This document shows positions 1 through 8,209 of a stretch of DNA of 64,000 bases, in pieces. The stretch comes from CAWGET01 sp963821715 (lineage in GTDB: Bacteria > Bacteroidota > Ignavibacteria > Ignavibacteriales > Melioribacteraceae), in contig CAWGET010000004.1 of assembly GCA_963821715.1 (NCBI GenBank), positions 322,752-386,751 on the forward strand, read 5' to 3'. The notes beneath the pieces are model-generated. The model saw only the letters and a program-made list of their open reading frames with translations. It made no database searches and was not told where the DNA came from. The position numbers and the translations under genes were made by a program. Numbering within the stretch: the stretch's first letter is position 1; the number at the start of each line of letters is the position of its first letter.

Positions 1-104
1 TTTTGTTTGGGGTCCATCACCGGAACATATTCTTCTCCCGGTTTAAGCTCGGTGTATGCATTCGACGGCAGACCGCCGATTTCATTATTACCGGTATTAT
101 TCAT
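1..104 (-). CDS. Probable OPT-family oligopeptide transporter, N-terminal fragment
   Basis: Only the first 34 codons are present; the gene runs off the left edge. The ATG at 104 overlaps the end of the upstream protease by 8 bases and has a good AAGGAG ribosome binding site inside the protease's last codons. The peptide contains ELKPGEEYVPVMDP, which I recall as the typical cytoplasmic lead-in of OPT-family peptide/siderophore transporters just before the first membrane helix. No membrane segment is visible yet, so the family call rests on this short motif. The overlap suggests co-transcription with the secreted peptidase, which would pair peptide release with peptide uptake (inference). Confidence 0.5.
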   Translation of the reverse strand, partial: MNNTGNNEIGGLPSNAYTELKPGEEYVPVMDPKQ

Positions 105-2919
105 CAATCTTCTCCTTTAATTTGAGGAAAAAGTTTATTTTATTATCTAAGTTATCAGTTGCAACTGATGTGAAATTTATTTCTCCGAATGCACGCGCAC
201 CTTCCGGAATTTCGAATGAAGGCTGACTAAAATTTAGCTCTACGTATTTTGATTCGCTTGGGTAAAGTGTTACGCGGTCAATTCCCTCAACCCTAACATT
301 TACACTGCCCGCGTTTTCTTCATAAGTAGATTCGGTTACATACACGTCAATATTATCAGGTTCATTTGCGAATCCCGGCAGCAGCAGCAGTTCATATTCC
401 GCAGGTTCCGAGCCTGAGTTTTGTATTGTTATCGTAGTCTCTTTATACGATAACCCCGTTTTTGCTGCTGCATTGCCTTCCTTATCATAAATCACAACCG
501 CAAAGTCGGTTACTTTGTTATAATCCTCCTGACTTACATTCACGTCGAATTCTCTTTTTTCACCCGGCTGTAGAGTAAATTTTTGCCGGACTTCCTTTTT
601 GTTTCCGGTTTTCAAAACATATTCTGTTTGGTAGCCGAGCATTTTAGCATCAAGTTTATAAGTTTTTTCTTCATTTAGAAGATTTATTATTTCAATGCTG
701 TTATTTTTGGTAGATACTACATCATTTCCAACTATATTTATTCCAAAAAATTCCACCGAAAGATCATAGTGCGAAGTATCATCCGCCCGGTAATAACCGG
801 TAACATCAATCTCGTAGACTCCAAATTGAAGATCATAAAGACTTGTTTCTACTTTTTCTTCCTCATCTTCTGAGCTTAAAACCCCGGAAAGATAAACTTC
901 TCTTCCGTCGGGATCAAACATCCATAATCTGCTGCTTGTATAAACTTCTCCCTTTCGCGAAAGTCTTGCTTTCATGGAAGTTGCTCCGGCAGGAACAAGA
1001 ACGTAATACCTTTCAACCATTCCCGGTGCTACGGATTGATTTTCCCAGTTAAATTTGTAATTGTTGGAAGAATTAAACTCATAAGGTATAACAAGATTAG
1101 CTGCCAATTGGAATTCCGGTAAAGTTTTATCGCCCTGTCTGTATGCTAAAACTTTGCCGCTGTACAATCCCGGTTTCGATAAAATTTCTTTCGATAATTT
1201 AACTGTTGCAGTTTCGCTTCCTTCATTTCGAATATAAATATTTTTATTTACGGGTGTAAGCCAGTCTGCTTTGCTTACAAGATTATAAGTTCTGTGGAAT
1301 GCCTTTCCTGTTTTCGGATTTCTTCTACTAATCAAAAACTCAAATTCTTCCGTTCCGTGTAAATATGATCCGTTCCTGATGTATAAATTTTCGGCCGCAT
1401 TCCCGGGCATATTAGGCGCGAATGATTTAACATCGTATGCTTCAAAATCTTTGTAAGCTCCTTTTTCAATTAACTGCGTGAGCATATCATAAGCATTTAA
1501 AATATTGATGTATCCTCCGCCCTGATCTACATCATCATATCCTTCCATTGGCACAGCTGAATATCGGATAATTTTGTAAAGCAAGTTCGAAGGAATTTTT
1601 ACATCCGGATATTCCTGAACTACTGCACTCATAAGCAGCGACATTACTCCTGCCGTGTAAGGAGACGCCATGCTCGTTCCCCACATAACATCGCGGCTCA
1701 TCCAATTCGGAACCGTCGATGCCGCTGCACCTGGAGAAATAACTTCAGGTTTATTTACTTCGCCGCCGCGCGAGCTGAAATACAAAATAATATCGCGGTC
1801 TAAAGTGGTTGAATAAATATCGTTCCCTACTTCGCGCGGAAGAGCCGCTCCTGAAGAAAAAATAGATGAAGTAGCGGCCGGTAATCCGGTTGTAGATATT
1901 CCGGGCCCCGAGTTCCCATTCGAAGTGCAGATGTAAAGATAGGGATTGTTCGATACGAGATTATCTAAGAATTTTTCCATATCTGATCTAGCTTCAATTT
2001 CCGACCCTATCCCGTAACTCATATTTATTATACACGGAGTTTCCAACGCTTTCGAAAGAGAATCAGCATATTCATACGCTCTGCGCATACTACCTGCAAC
2101 AGTTGAGCCGCCGGAAAAAGTGTTGTTTCCTATCTTCAAACTGATAACATTCGCTCCAGGAGCAACTCCGTTCAAATTATCGCCGCCTATTTTATATCCA
2201 GTCGCGATACCGGAAACGTGTGTACCGTGCGCACCGTCATCGTAATGAAAAGAAACCAATTTTTTACTCGGAAAAATATTTACACCGAATGTAAAATTCG
2301 AGAGCGCGTCCTTGGCAGGAATATCAAATGAACTTTGATCTTCGCGGTAATTTCTTACCGGCTCTTCATCGGAAAGATCGCCGTCAAGATCAGTATCAAA
2401 ATAGAGTATCCAAAAATTCTCAACGCCTTCTGAAGTTTGGTAAGTTATGAAATTGTATTTATCAGTATCCGAAAAATTTTTGTTTATATCTGACGCGCGA
2501 GAGCTTGAATTTCGCAAGTCTTCTTCATTTAGTGAGCCGATATAATAATCACCACCGGTCTTTTTGTATTTTAATTTTCCCTGGAAATCTACTTTTAAAT
2601 CTTCGTCATCGTTTTCGAAAGTGATTTTTCCGTCGTCTTCATCATCGTCTGCTTTGTAAATTTTTACATCACCCTGACCTGTAAAATCCTGAACATCAAT
2701 AACTTTCACTTCGCCTGTGGAGGTTTTCCGTAGTCCTTCAACTCCCATATCCACGCCGGTATCCAGCACAATAACAATAGTTCCGCGACCATCATATTCC
2801 GGATGAGCGCGTAGAAATTCGGCTACTCCCGTATTGCTAAGCGATATAAATGTTTGTACATCTTCCTGTGCAAAAAGCAAGCCGGAAAGCAGGAAGAGGA
2901 GAATTGCAACTCTTTTCAT
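97..2919 (-). CDS. Secreted subtilisin-like serine peptidase (S8, TPPII-like)
   Basis: A 940-residue S8 peptidase. A signal peptide (residues 1-18, ending LFAQ) directs export. The catalytic triad is readable: Asp53 in VLDTGVD, His231 in HGTHVSG and Ser416 in GTSMASP, with the oxyanion Asn336 in SNGNSG. A long insert with acidic repeats (about residues 85-200) lies between Asp and His, as in tripeptidyl-peptidase-II-like and large bacterial subtilases. The C-terminal ~400 residues look like beta-rich domains, and no sorting tag is seen at the end. It has no evident link to motility. The downstream gene overlaps it and looks like a peptide transporter. Confidence 0.9.
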   Translation of the reverse strand: MKRVAILLFLLSGLLFAQEDVQTFISLSNTGVAEFLRAHPEYDGRGTIVIVLDTGVDMGVEGLRKTSTGEVKVIDVQDFTGQGDVKIYKADDDEDDGKITFENDDEDLKVDFQGKLKYKKTGGDYYIGSLNEEDLRNSSSRASDINKNFSDTDKYNFITYQTSEGVENFWILYFDTDLDGDLSDEEPVRNYREDQSSFDIPAKDALSNFTFGVNIFPSKKLVSFHYDDGAHGTHVSGIATGYKIGGDNLNGVAPGANVISLKIGNNTFSGGSTVAGSMRRAYEYADSLSKALETPCIINMSYGIGSEIEARSDMEKFLDNLVSNNPYLYICTSNGNSGPGISTTGLPAATSSIFSSGAALPREVGNDIYSTTLDRDIILYFSSRGGEVNKPEVISPGAAASTVPNWMSRDVMWGTSMASPYTAGVMSLLMSAVVQEYPDVKIPSNLLYKIIRYSAVPMEGYDDVDQGGGYINILNAYDMLTQLIEKGAYKDFEAYDVKSFAPNMPGNAAENLYIRNGSYLHGTEEFEFLISRRNPKTGKAFHRTYNLVSKADWLTPVNKNIYIRNEGSETATVKLSKEILSKPGLYSGKVLAYRQGDKTLPEFQLAANLVIPYEFNSSNNYKFNWENQSVAPGMVERYYVLVPAGATSMKARLSRKGEVYTSSRLWMFDPDGREVYLSGVLSSEDEEEKVETSLYDLQFGVYEIDVTGYYRADDTSHYDLSVEFFGINIVGNDVVSTKNNSIEIINLLNEEKTYKLDAKMLGYQTEYVLKTGNKKEVRQKFTLQPGEKREFDVNVSQEDYNKVTDFAVVIYDKEGNAAAKTGLSYKETTITIQNSGSEPAEYELLLLPGFANEPDNIDVYVTESTYEENAGSVNVRVEGIDRVTLYPSESKYVELNFSQPSFEIPEGARAFGEINFTSVATDNLDNKINFFLKLKEKIDE

Positions 2920-3212
2920 GTGTGCACCTTAACTAATTTGTTTTGATTTATCGATTGGTTTTCTTGCAAAATAAATTTGTCATCAAGCATTTTAGATATC
3001 ATTATCTGATTTTACCAAAACGCTAAGATAATATTTTTTATGATGAGTTAAAATTGATATTTAAAAGAAATATTTGCAGATGGTTTAATTGAAAGATTAA
3101 TTATCCGGGAATGGTAAATGAATAGTAAAAGCTAGATAAAAGTTTATGCAGTTCTCATCTTACTTGTCTTAATTTTTCAGCATCGTTTCGGCAGAATTGA
3201 AACAAAAAAACA
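2920..3212. other. AT-rich spacer between orphan gene and peptidase
   Basis: About 290 bases without a credible reading frame. It must carry the peptidase promoter on the minus strand, but I see no convincing -35/-10 pair, no hairpin terminator for the gene ending at 3213 and no repeat. Confidence 0.4.
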
Positions 3213-3875
3213 TCAGTCCCTGTTAATTTTAACTTTGTCAATCTGCATCGGAATTAAAATTTCATCTTCATAACTATGGTTTTTAAGAGGAGGAAATTTT
3301 TCGAGCTTGTTGATGAAAGTAAATAAGGCAGAATCGATATTGTAAAACTCTTCTATCATTTTTTCGTCGATACCGTAAAGCAGATCGTCGATTAGATATT
3401 TTTCCGATGAAGTTAATTCAAAGCTGAAATCCGCATTAAATATTTTTTTAATGAATGTAGTAATTCCGTTAATATTTTCATTTCCGTAATTTTCGGATAA
3501 AAATATTTTATCTTTCTTCAATAGTACAATGGCTTCGGCTCGCTTCTTTTCTTCAATTATTTCATGCTCTTTGGTAATAATATATTTGCGTTCGTTGGTA
3601 TTATAAATTTCAGAGATATCTATCTTTGTTTCGAACTCAATATTATCGATGTAAAAATTTATTTTTAATTTTTCGTTTTCGAAAATATCAATTTCTTTCA
3701 GATGCCAGTTTATTCTGGAAAGGAAAACCGCCGCAGGAGAGAAGACAAGGGAATCGCTGCCGAAAGCGTTCCGCGCATACGGTTTATTTATAAATTTCTC
3801 GAAGGAGGAAGGGAATTTCTTTTTCCCTCCCTGATAACTCATAGCCGGTTTTATATTTATTATTTTTTCTAACAT
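3213..3875 (-). CDS. Uncharacterised 220-residue protein
   Basis: I do not recognise this family. It is a soluble-looking protein without signal peptide or membrane helix, rich in Lys, Glu, Ile and Phe. The first 55 residues are basic and Gly/Ser-containing, followed by alternating hydrophobic/charged stretches typical of beta strands (about 60-130) and a helical C-terminal half. It starts at an ATG preceded by GGAGCAG. It lies on the same strand as the flagellar operon, but a 277-base spacer with four hairpins separates them, so co-transcription is uncertain. Confidence 0.6.
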   Translation of the reverse strand: MLEKIINIKPAMSYQGGKKKFPSSFEKFINKPYARNAFGSDSLVFSPAAVFLSRINWHLKEIDIFENEKLKINFYIDNIEFETKIDISEIYNTNERKYIITKEHEIIEEKKRAEAIVLLKKDKIFLSENYGNENINGITTFIKKIFNADFSFELTSSEKYLIDDLLYGIDEKMIEEFYNIDSALFTFINKLEKFPPLKNHSYEDEILIPMQIDKVKINRD

Positions 3876-3943
3876 CTGCTCCTCAATTTATTATCGAAGA
3901 ACAAAGCTGATTATTTAATAAAAGTTTCAGCGAGGAGTGAAGG

Positions 3944-4130
3944 CAATGCAAAGCCTTTTGGGAAAAGTTTGGGCTAAAAGCCCGAAGCGGGATTATGATC
4001 GTCGATCCCAAGTGAAAACGCTTGGGTTAATAATCAAAACTATCCTGATTAGCATAATGAGACTAACCCACGCCTTCAGGCTTGGGATGCGGGGTTATAC
4101 TATTTTCCGTTGGCTGAAGCCAACGGCAAT
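3944..4130. repeat. Cluster of four REP-like hairpins
   Basis: Four inverted repeats follow each other in the spacer behind the flagellar operon. They are GGGCT-AAA-AGCCC at 3971-3983; CCCAAGTG-AAAA-CGCTTGGG (one G-T pair) at 4007-4026; CCCAcGCC-TTCA-GGCtTGGG at 4067-4086, inside a wider TAACCC/GGGTTA frame; and a perfect 8-base stem CCGTTGGC/GCCAACGG with a TGAA loop at 4107-4126. Short stems with 3-4 base loops in head-to-tail groups fit REP/BIME-type dispersed repeats. No U-run follows on the minus strand, so these are not standard terminators. An open plus-strand frame over them is an artefact of the repeats. Confidence 0.7.
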
Positions 4131-4152
4131 AGAATCGCAATTATATTTGAGA

Positions 4153-4827
4153 TTACTTCGGTGGGTTTATCTTCAGCATTTTTTTATCGGATGCATAATT
4201 GATGAATTCAGGATCCTGAATATTCTTCAAAGTGTCGCTGAATTTTCTGATCCGCTCGATAGCCTCGTTTACGACGTAAAAATCTTCTTCAAAATTTTTC
4301 TTCGCTTCTTCGTCCATCTCCGATTCTATGCTTTTAACCGACATTATTAAACTGCTTAAGGGATTATTTATCTGATGCCCGATTGTGCAAGCCATATCCA
4401 CAACTGCTTTGCTGTGCTCAACTTTTTTCAATTCATTTTGAAGATTATGAATCCTTACACCCGATCTTATTCTCGCAAGCAGTTCCTGATTCTCTACAGG
4501 TTTAACAAGGAAATCATCAGCGCCTACGTCAAGACCGGTAACTCTGTCCTTTAATGAAGCTCTTGCAGTTAATACAATATAATAGATTAACTTATATTCT
4601 TCTTTATCTTTAAGAATATTGCAAAGCTGCAAACCATCCATCCTGGGCATCGTCCAATCAGCGACAATTACTTTTGGCTTATAAGTTTCCAAAACTTCAA
4701 GAGCTTTTATCCCATCTTCGGCGGATTTCACTTCATATTTATTCCGGGTCAATAATCGTTCAAGTATAAAACGAGTATCTTCTTCATCTTCAACAATTAA
4801 AATTTTATCTTTTTTTTCTTCAGTCAT
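4153..4827 (-). CDS. Response regulator: receiver plus DHp domain without ATPase
   Basis: Residues 8-125 form a receiver domain with phospho-acceptor Asp57, acidic pair Glu13/Asp14, Thr87 and Lys109. A helical linker (125-140) leads into a histidine-kinase dimerisation module with the H-box IGHQINNPLSS (His151). The protein then ends near residue 224, so the catalytic ATPase domain is absent. Such an architecture could pass phosphate between its own Asp and His or act as a kinase substrate (inference). It is the last gene of the long flagellar operon and overlaps the preceding receiver gene by 8 bases, suggesting the two act together. Confidence 0.85.
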   Translation of the reverse strand: MTEEKKDKILIVEDEEDTRFILERLLTRNKYEVKSAEDGIKALEVLETYKPKVIVADWTMPRMDGLQLCNILKDKEEYKLIYYIVLTARASLKDRVTGLDVGADDFLVKPVENQELLARIRSGVRIHNLQNELKKVEHSKAVVDMACTIGHQINNPLSSLIMSVKSIESEMDEEAKKNFEEDFYVVNEAIERIRKFSDTLKNIQDPEFINYASDKKMLKINPPK

Positions 4828-5215
4828 TTATCAGATTTTCAATTTTGTTCAAAAGTTCATTAAAGTCGGATATCGGTTTAACAATATAATCATCTGCGCG
4901 GCTTTCTTCAAAGTAGTTTTTTGGTCCGTACCCTTTTGCATAAGCAGTTACAAGAAGTACCGGAACATTTTTATGTTTTTGATGATCTTTGATTCTTTTA
5001 GATAAAATCACTCCGTCGGTCTGAACTCCATCCAAAAAAGTATTTGTAAGATTGATATCCATCATGATCAATCCGATATTTTCATTTTCTAATTTTTCGA
5101 AAATTTCATTCCCGTCTTCGGAAAAAATTACAGTATACTTTGTTTTGCTGAAGAAGTGTTGGTAGAAATAATTGGTGAAAGAGTCATCTTCTATTATTAA
5201 GATTTTAGAATTCAT
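4820..5215 (-). CDS. Single-domain response regulator (CheY-like receiver)
   Basis: A 131-residue stand-alone receiver: acidic pocket IIEDDS near the N-terminus, phospho-acceptor Asp53 in MMDINL, Thr in LLVTAYA and Lys in YIVKPIS. There is no output domain. A small insertion after the phosphorylation site (NLTNTFLDGVQTDG) makes that loop longer than in CheY. Its start overlaps the end of motB by 4 bases (ATGA), and its end overlaps the REC-DHp gene, so all three are translationally coupled. Confidence 0.88.
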   Translation of the reverse strand: MNSKILIIEDDSFTNYFYQHFFSKTKYTVIFSEDGNEIFEKLENENIGLIMMDINLTNTFLDGVQTDGVILSKRIKDHQKHKNVPVLLVTAYAKGYGPKNYFEESRADDYIVKPISDFNELLNKIENLIND

Positions 5216-5994
5216 AATTCCGACGAGTATTTTACTACGATGCTTATTCTTCGGTTAGTCACATCGTAAGGATTATTTACGTTGCGAAGTCTGTTATCGG
5301 CATAACCTCTAATTTCATAAATTTGGTTTCTCTGAACGCCTCCGTCGATTATCGCTCTTCGCGCACTGTTGGCTCTGTCGGCGCTTAATTCATAGTTTGA
5401 ATAACCTTTACCGTTACCGGGGAAAGGCCGGCTGTCGGTATGTCCTTCAACTACAATTTCATTATTTAAAGTAGACAATTGTTTACCGATAACTTTTAAA
5501 ATTTGTCTGGCGTTTTTATTCAAGGTTGCGGTACCTATTTCGAAGAACACTTCATCATTCGATTCCATAATTTCTATACGCATTCCTTCATCGGTAATTT
5601 CTACATCAATCTGATCCATAATTTGATTAAAGTCATCGTCACCGCTCAGCTTGTCCATTATTTCGTTGCCCATTTGCTCCAAGCGTTCGCGTTCCATTTC
5701 TTTCATTTTAAATTTATTAAGGATATTCGGTTCAATGGAATTTGCGCCGCTTCCATCCATAACCGACGGACCCGCGCCGGAACCAATACCGGTGGGGTTA
5801 TTAAAATAATTTGCAACTCCGGCTTTCACTTCGTCATCCTGTCCGAGGACCCAAAGCACAATAAAAAGCGCCATCATCGCGGTAACAAAATCGGCGTAAG
5901 CAACTTTCCATGCACCGCCGTGTCCGCCTTCGTGATGCTTTTTACCTTTCTTTACAATTATCGGAGTATTATTATTTTCTGAGCCGTTACTCAT
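5212..5994 (-). CDS. motB: Flagellar motor stator protein MotB (second pair)
   Basis: MotB anchors the stator to peptidoglycan and carries the proton-binding Asp. A cytoplasmic basic/His-Gly N-terminus (1-30) is followed by a single membrane helix containing the essential Asp35 in VAYADFVTAMM, then an OmpA-like peptidoglycan-binding domain (about 140-255) with VEGHTDSRP. Its start shares one base with the end of the adjacent motA. This is one of two motA-motB pairs in the window. The helix is followed by a normal-length plug/linker region, and nothing is missing. Confidence 0.93.
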   Translation of the reverse strand: MSNGSENNNTPIIVKKGKKHHEGGHGGAWKVAYADFVTAMMALFIVLWVLGQDDEVKAGVANYFNNPTGIGSGAGPSVMDGSGANSIEPNILNKFKMKEMERERLEQMGNEIMDKLSGDDDFNQIMDQIDVEITDEGMRIEIMESNDEVFFEIGTATLNKNARQILKVIGKQLSTLNNEIVVEGHTDSRPFPGNGKGYSNYELSADRANSARRAIIDGGVQRNQIYEIRGYADNRLRNVNNPYDVTNRRISIVVKYSSEL

Positions 5995-6845
5995 TATTTC
6001 CCTCTGAGATAACTTTCAAGTTCGGAAAATGAAGGACGCGAATCAGAATAAATTGTCCGCCGCCCTATTTCAACAGCGACAATCGGAGGATTCCCTTTTG
6101 CATAAGCTACTAAACAAGCTTTAATTGTTTCGAGATAACGAACATCGTTTTCAACAATATGTTCAACATTGGTGGCAAGCGGATTCATAAAGCCGTAAGA
6201 CACCAAAATTCCTATAAATGTACCCACAAGCGCCGCTGCAACATGGTGACCGACGTATTCCGCGCCCTTATCGATGCTTCCCATTGTTACAATTATTCCG
6301 AGTACCGCGGCAACAATTCCGAGACCAGGGAAAGCGTCTGCAGTTTTTGTAAGCAGTGCCGGAATCGGTTTGCTTTCAAGTTCAAAAGTTTCAATCTCGG
6401 TATCCATTAATGATTCGATTTCGTGCGGGGGAACACCGCCCGACAACATTACTTTTAATGTATCGCAGAAGTAAGTTACAGCCGCTTTATTTTTTATAAA
6501 TTTTTTATTTTTTGAAAGTATATCGCTTTCTTCCGGTTTTTCAATATGAGTTTCAACAGCCAAAAGTCCATCGCGCTGTGCGACAAGAAAAAGATCGTAA
6601 AAAGATTTCAGTAATTCCTTATAATCGTCTTTGGAATCATGTTTAGCCGCGATAGCTCTTGGAATGGAAGCAAATACTTTTTTAAGAGTTGGTAAAGGAG
6701 CAGAAATAAATAACCCGCCTAATGCCGCTCCCCCGATGATTAGAAATTCCGACCATTGCAGAAGTACCATTAGATTACCACCTGCAATCGTAAAGCCGGC
6801 AAGGAGTGAGACAATAACAACAACAGTTCCGATAATAATAAACAT
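5994..6845 (-). CDS. motA: Flagellar motor stator protein MotA (second pair)
   Basis: A 283-residue ion-channel subunit of the stator. Hydrophobic segments are at about 1-22, 30-50, 165-190 and 200-222, with the cytoplasmic loop between helices 2 and 3 containing the basic residues expected to contact FliG. The segment FPGLGIVAAVLGIIVTMGSI is the typical MotA third helix. It is 25 residues longer than the other MotA of this window, mostly at the C-terminus. It starts with ATG just downstream of the REC-Hpt gene. Confidence 0.93.
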   Translation of the reverse strand: MFIIIGTVVVIVSLLAGFTIAGGNLMVLLQWSEFLIIGGAALGGLFISAPLPTLKKVFASIPRAIAAKHDSKDDYKELLKSFYDLFLVAQRDGLLAVETHIEKPEESDILSKNKKFIKNKAAVTYFCDTLKVMLSGGVPPHEIESLMDTEIETFELESKPIPALLTKTADAFPGLGIVAAVLGIIVTMGSIDKGAEYVGHHVAAALVGTFIGILVSYGFMNPLATNVEHIVENDVRYLETIKACLVAYAKGNPPIVAVEIGRRTIYSDSRPSFSELESYLRGK

Positions 6846-6860
6846 ATTCCGCTTCTTTTT

Positions 6861-7578
6861 TTATTTTATTTCGTCTTCAATTCGTTTTACCTGTTGAAAT
6901 AATTTGCTGCATTTCATCTCGACAAAGATCCAATCCATCTGGGATTTTATTTCTTTAGTTTCAATCTCGGTGCTTAAATCCGAAAGCGATTGGTAACCCA
7001 TTGTACCGCCCGCTCCTTTTATTTCATGTATTAATGATTTAAGCTGAATATGATTTTGATCTTTTATTGCCGTGGCTATTGCTTGTCTTTTAGCCGGGAA
7101 CGAATTTACAAAGTATTTAACAAGCTCATTTTTTATATTCTTATTATCGGATTCATTCAAGATTTTATTAGTCGAAGACGAGTCTAATTTTATATTTAAA
7201 AGATCATTTACTTCATTAATTAATTTTTCTTTATTTAAGCGGTTTGCTTATAACTCTATCTGCGCCGGCTTCCATGGCCGCAATAACATTGCTGCGCGCT
7301 GTATTAGCACTTATTACGATAACTGGAATTTCGGCAATATCTTTAAGAACTTTTTTTACCTGAAGCATTTTTATTCCGTCAAGCTGCGGCATCATCAGAT
7401 CGAGAAAAATAAGGTCGGGCTTTAACTCCGCTGCTTTTTGCAATCCCTCAAGTCCGTCATGAGAGGTAAATACTTCGAAGTTCAACTCCTCAAAAACGTT
7501 TTTAACCGATTTCAGAATAATTTCCGAATCATCGATTACTAAAACTTTAGTTCCGCTAGTTTTATTAATCACTGTCAT
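6861..7578 (-). CDS. Receiver-Hpt phosphotransfer protein, split by a one-base insertion
   Basis: As the sequence stands there is a receiver (7231-7578) that stops right after ISKPLK, followed in the +1 frame by a histidine phosphotransfer domain (from about 7230 to 6861). Removing one A from AAA at 7234-7236 gives ISKPLNKEKLINEV, the normal end of a receiver, and a continuous protein of 238 residues. The receiver has Asp60 in FLDLMMP. The Hpt half has LIHEIKGAGGTMGY with its active His. Read alone, the Hpt part would have to start at a TTG (7160). I regard it as one gene with a frameshift or sequence error; two separate genes are the alternative. Confidence 0.75.
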
Positions 7579-7819
7579 TCTTATTTAATTTATTGAATTT
7601 CAATTTTGATAAATCGGATTCAAATTTTTCCTTACTTTTTTCCGACGCTTCTTTTGTAAAATTCTTAATGCTTTCATAAACTTCTTCGCGCAGAATTTTA
7701 ACATCAGCCGGGGCTTCAATTCCCACCCTCACCTGGTTATCGGATATCGCGATGATGTTGAGTATTATATCATTGCCTATCCTTATCTTTTCGTTTTTTT
7801 TTCGTGTTAGAACGAGCAT
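7565..7819 (-). CDS. csrA: Translational regulator CsrA
   Basis: An RNA-binding dimer that represses flagellin translation in bacteria that also have FliW. The core MLVLTRKKNEKIRIG and the VRVGIEAPADVKILREEVY stretch carry the conserved RNA-contact strand and the EAP/R-E-E region. At 84 residues it is about 20 longer than enterobacterial CsrA. The extra charged C-terminal helix resembles the extended form known from FliW-dependent CsrA proteins. It lies one base after fliW, so the regulator and its antagonist are made together. A candidate target site is in the flagellin leader at 62642-62655. Confidence 0.95.
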   Translation of the reverse strand: MLVLTRKKNEKIRIGNDIILNIIAISDNQVRVGIEAPADVKILREEVYESIKNFTKEASEKSKEKFESDLSKLKFNKLNKNDSD

Positions 7820-7820
7820 A

Positions 7821-8204
7821 TTAGTTTTCTATAAATAGTTGGTAATCAATCGGATATTTTTCCGTATCCATTATTTTTTGGAAGCCTGTTTTGCTATCCA
7901 TATTCAGATATACCGGAGATTTGAGATTGATAGTTATATCTCCCGGATTCCGGCTTAATCTAACTATTCCGTAGGAAATATGCGATTCCTCTTCCGGATA
8001 ATTTTCCTGAAGAAGTCCGACCGGAAATAAAGGGAAAACAATCTCCGGCTCTTCAATAGAAGTAAGCCAGTTAAATATTCCTTCTTCTTCAGTTATCAAA
8101 ATATATTTTTTTAAGTTTTCGAAGCCGAGAATTCCGTCTTTAAACTCAATGATAATGTTTTCATCGAATTCTATTTCTCCGAATTGTTTTGTTTGTAGTT
8201 TCAT
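7821..8204 (-). CDS. fliW: Flagellar assembly factor FliW
   Basis: FliW binds both CsrA and unassembled flagellin and so links flagellin secretion to translation. The 127-residue protein shows the family pattern: an N-terminal strand QTKQFGEIEFDENIIIEFKDGILGFE, then FNWLTSIEEPEIVFPLFP, and a conserved NPGDITINLKSPVYLN segment. It lies 6 bases after motB and 1 base before csrA. Length and order (fliW-csrA) are those of the family. Confidence 0.95.
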   Translation of the reverse strand: MKLQTKQFGEIEFDENIIIEFKDGILGFENLKKYILITEEEGIFNWLTSIEEPEIVFPLFPVGLLQENYPEEESHISYGIVRLSRNPGDITINLKSPVYLNMDSKTGFQKIMDTEKYPIDYQLFIEN

Positions 8205-8209
8205 CTTAT

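Noticed and set aside
3937..4350. Plus-strand open frame over the hairpin cluster
   Set aside because: Its first half is made of inverted repeats and its second half is antisense to the receiver-DHp gene; no ribosome binding site or family resemblance.
7144..7170. Sigma-28 promoter look-alike (TTATCGGA-N15-ATTA)
   Set aside because: It lies within the Hpt coding region, the -35 part is ATTA instead of TTTA, and no gene starts downstream on that strand at a fitting distance.
7231..7239. Programmed +1 frameshift in the REC-Hpt gene
   Set aside because: Many other genes in the window have the same kind of one-base shift without slippery context, so a general cause is simpler.
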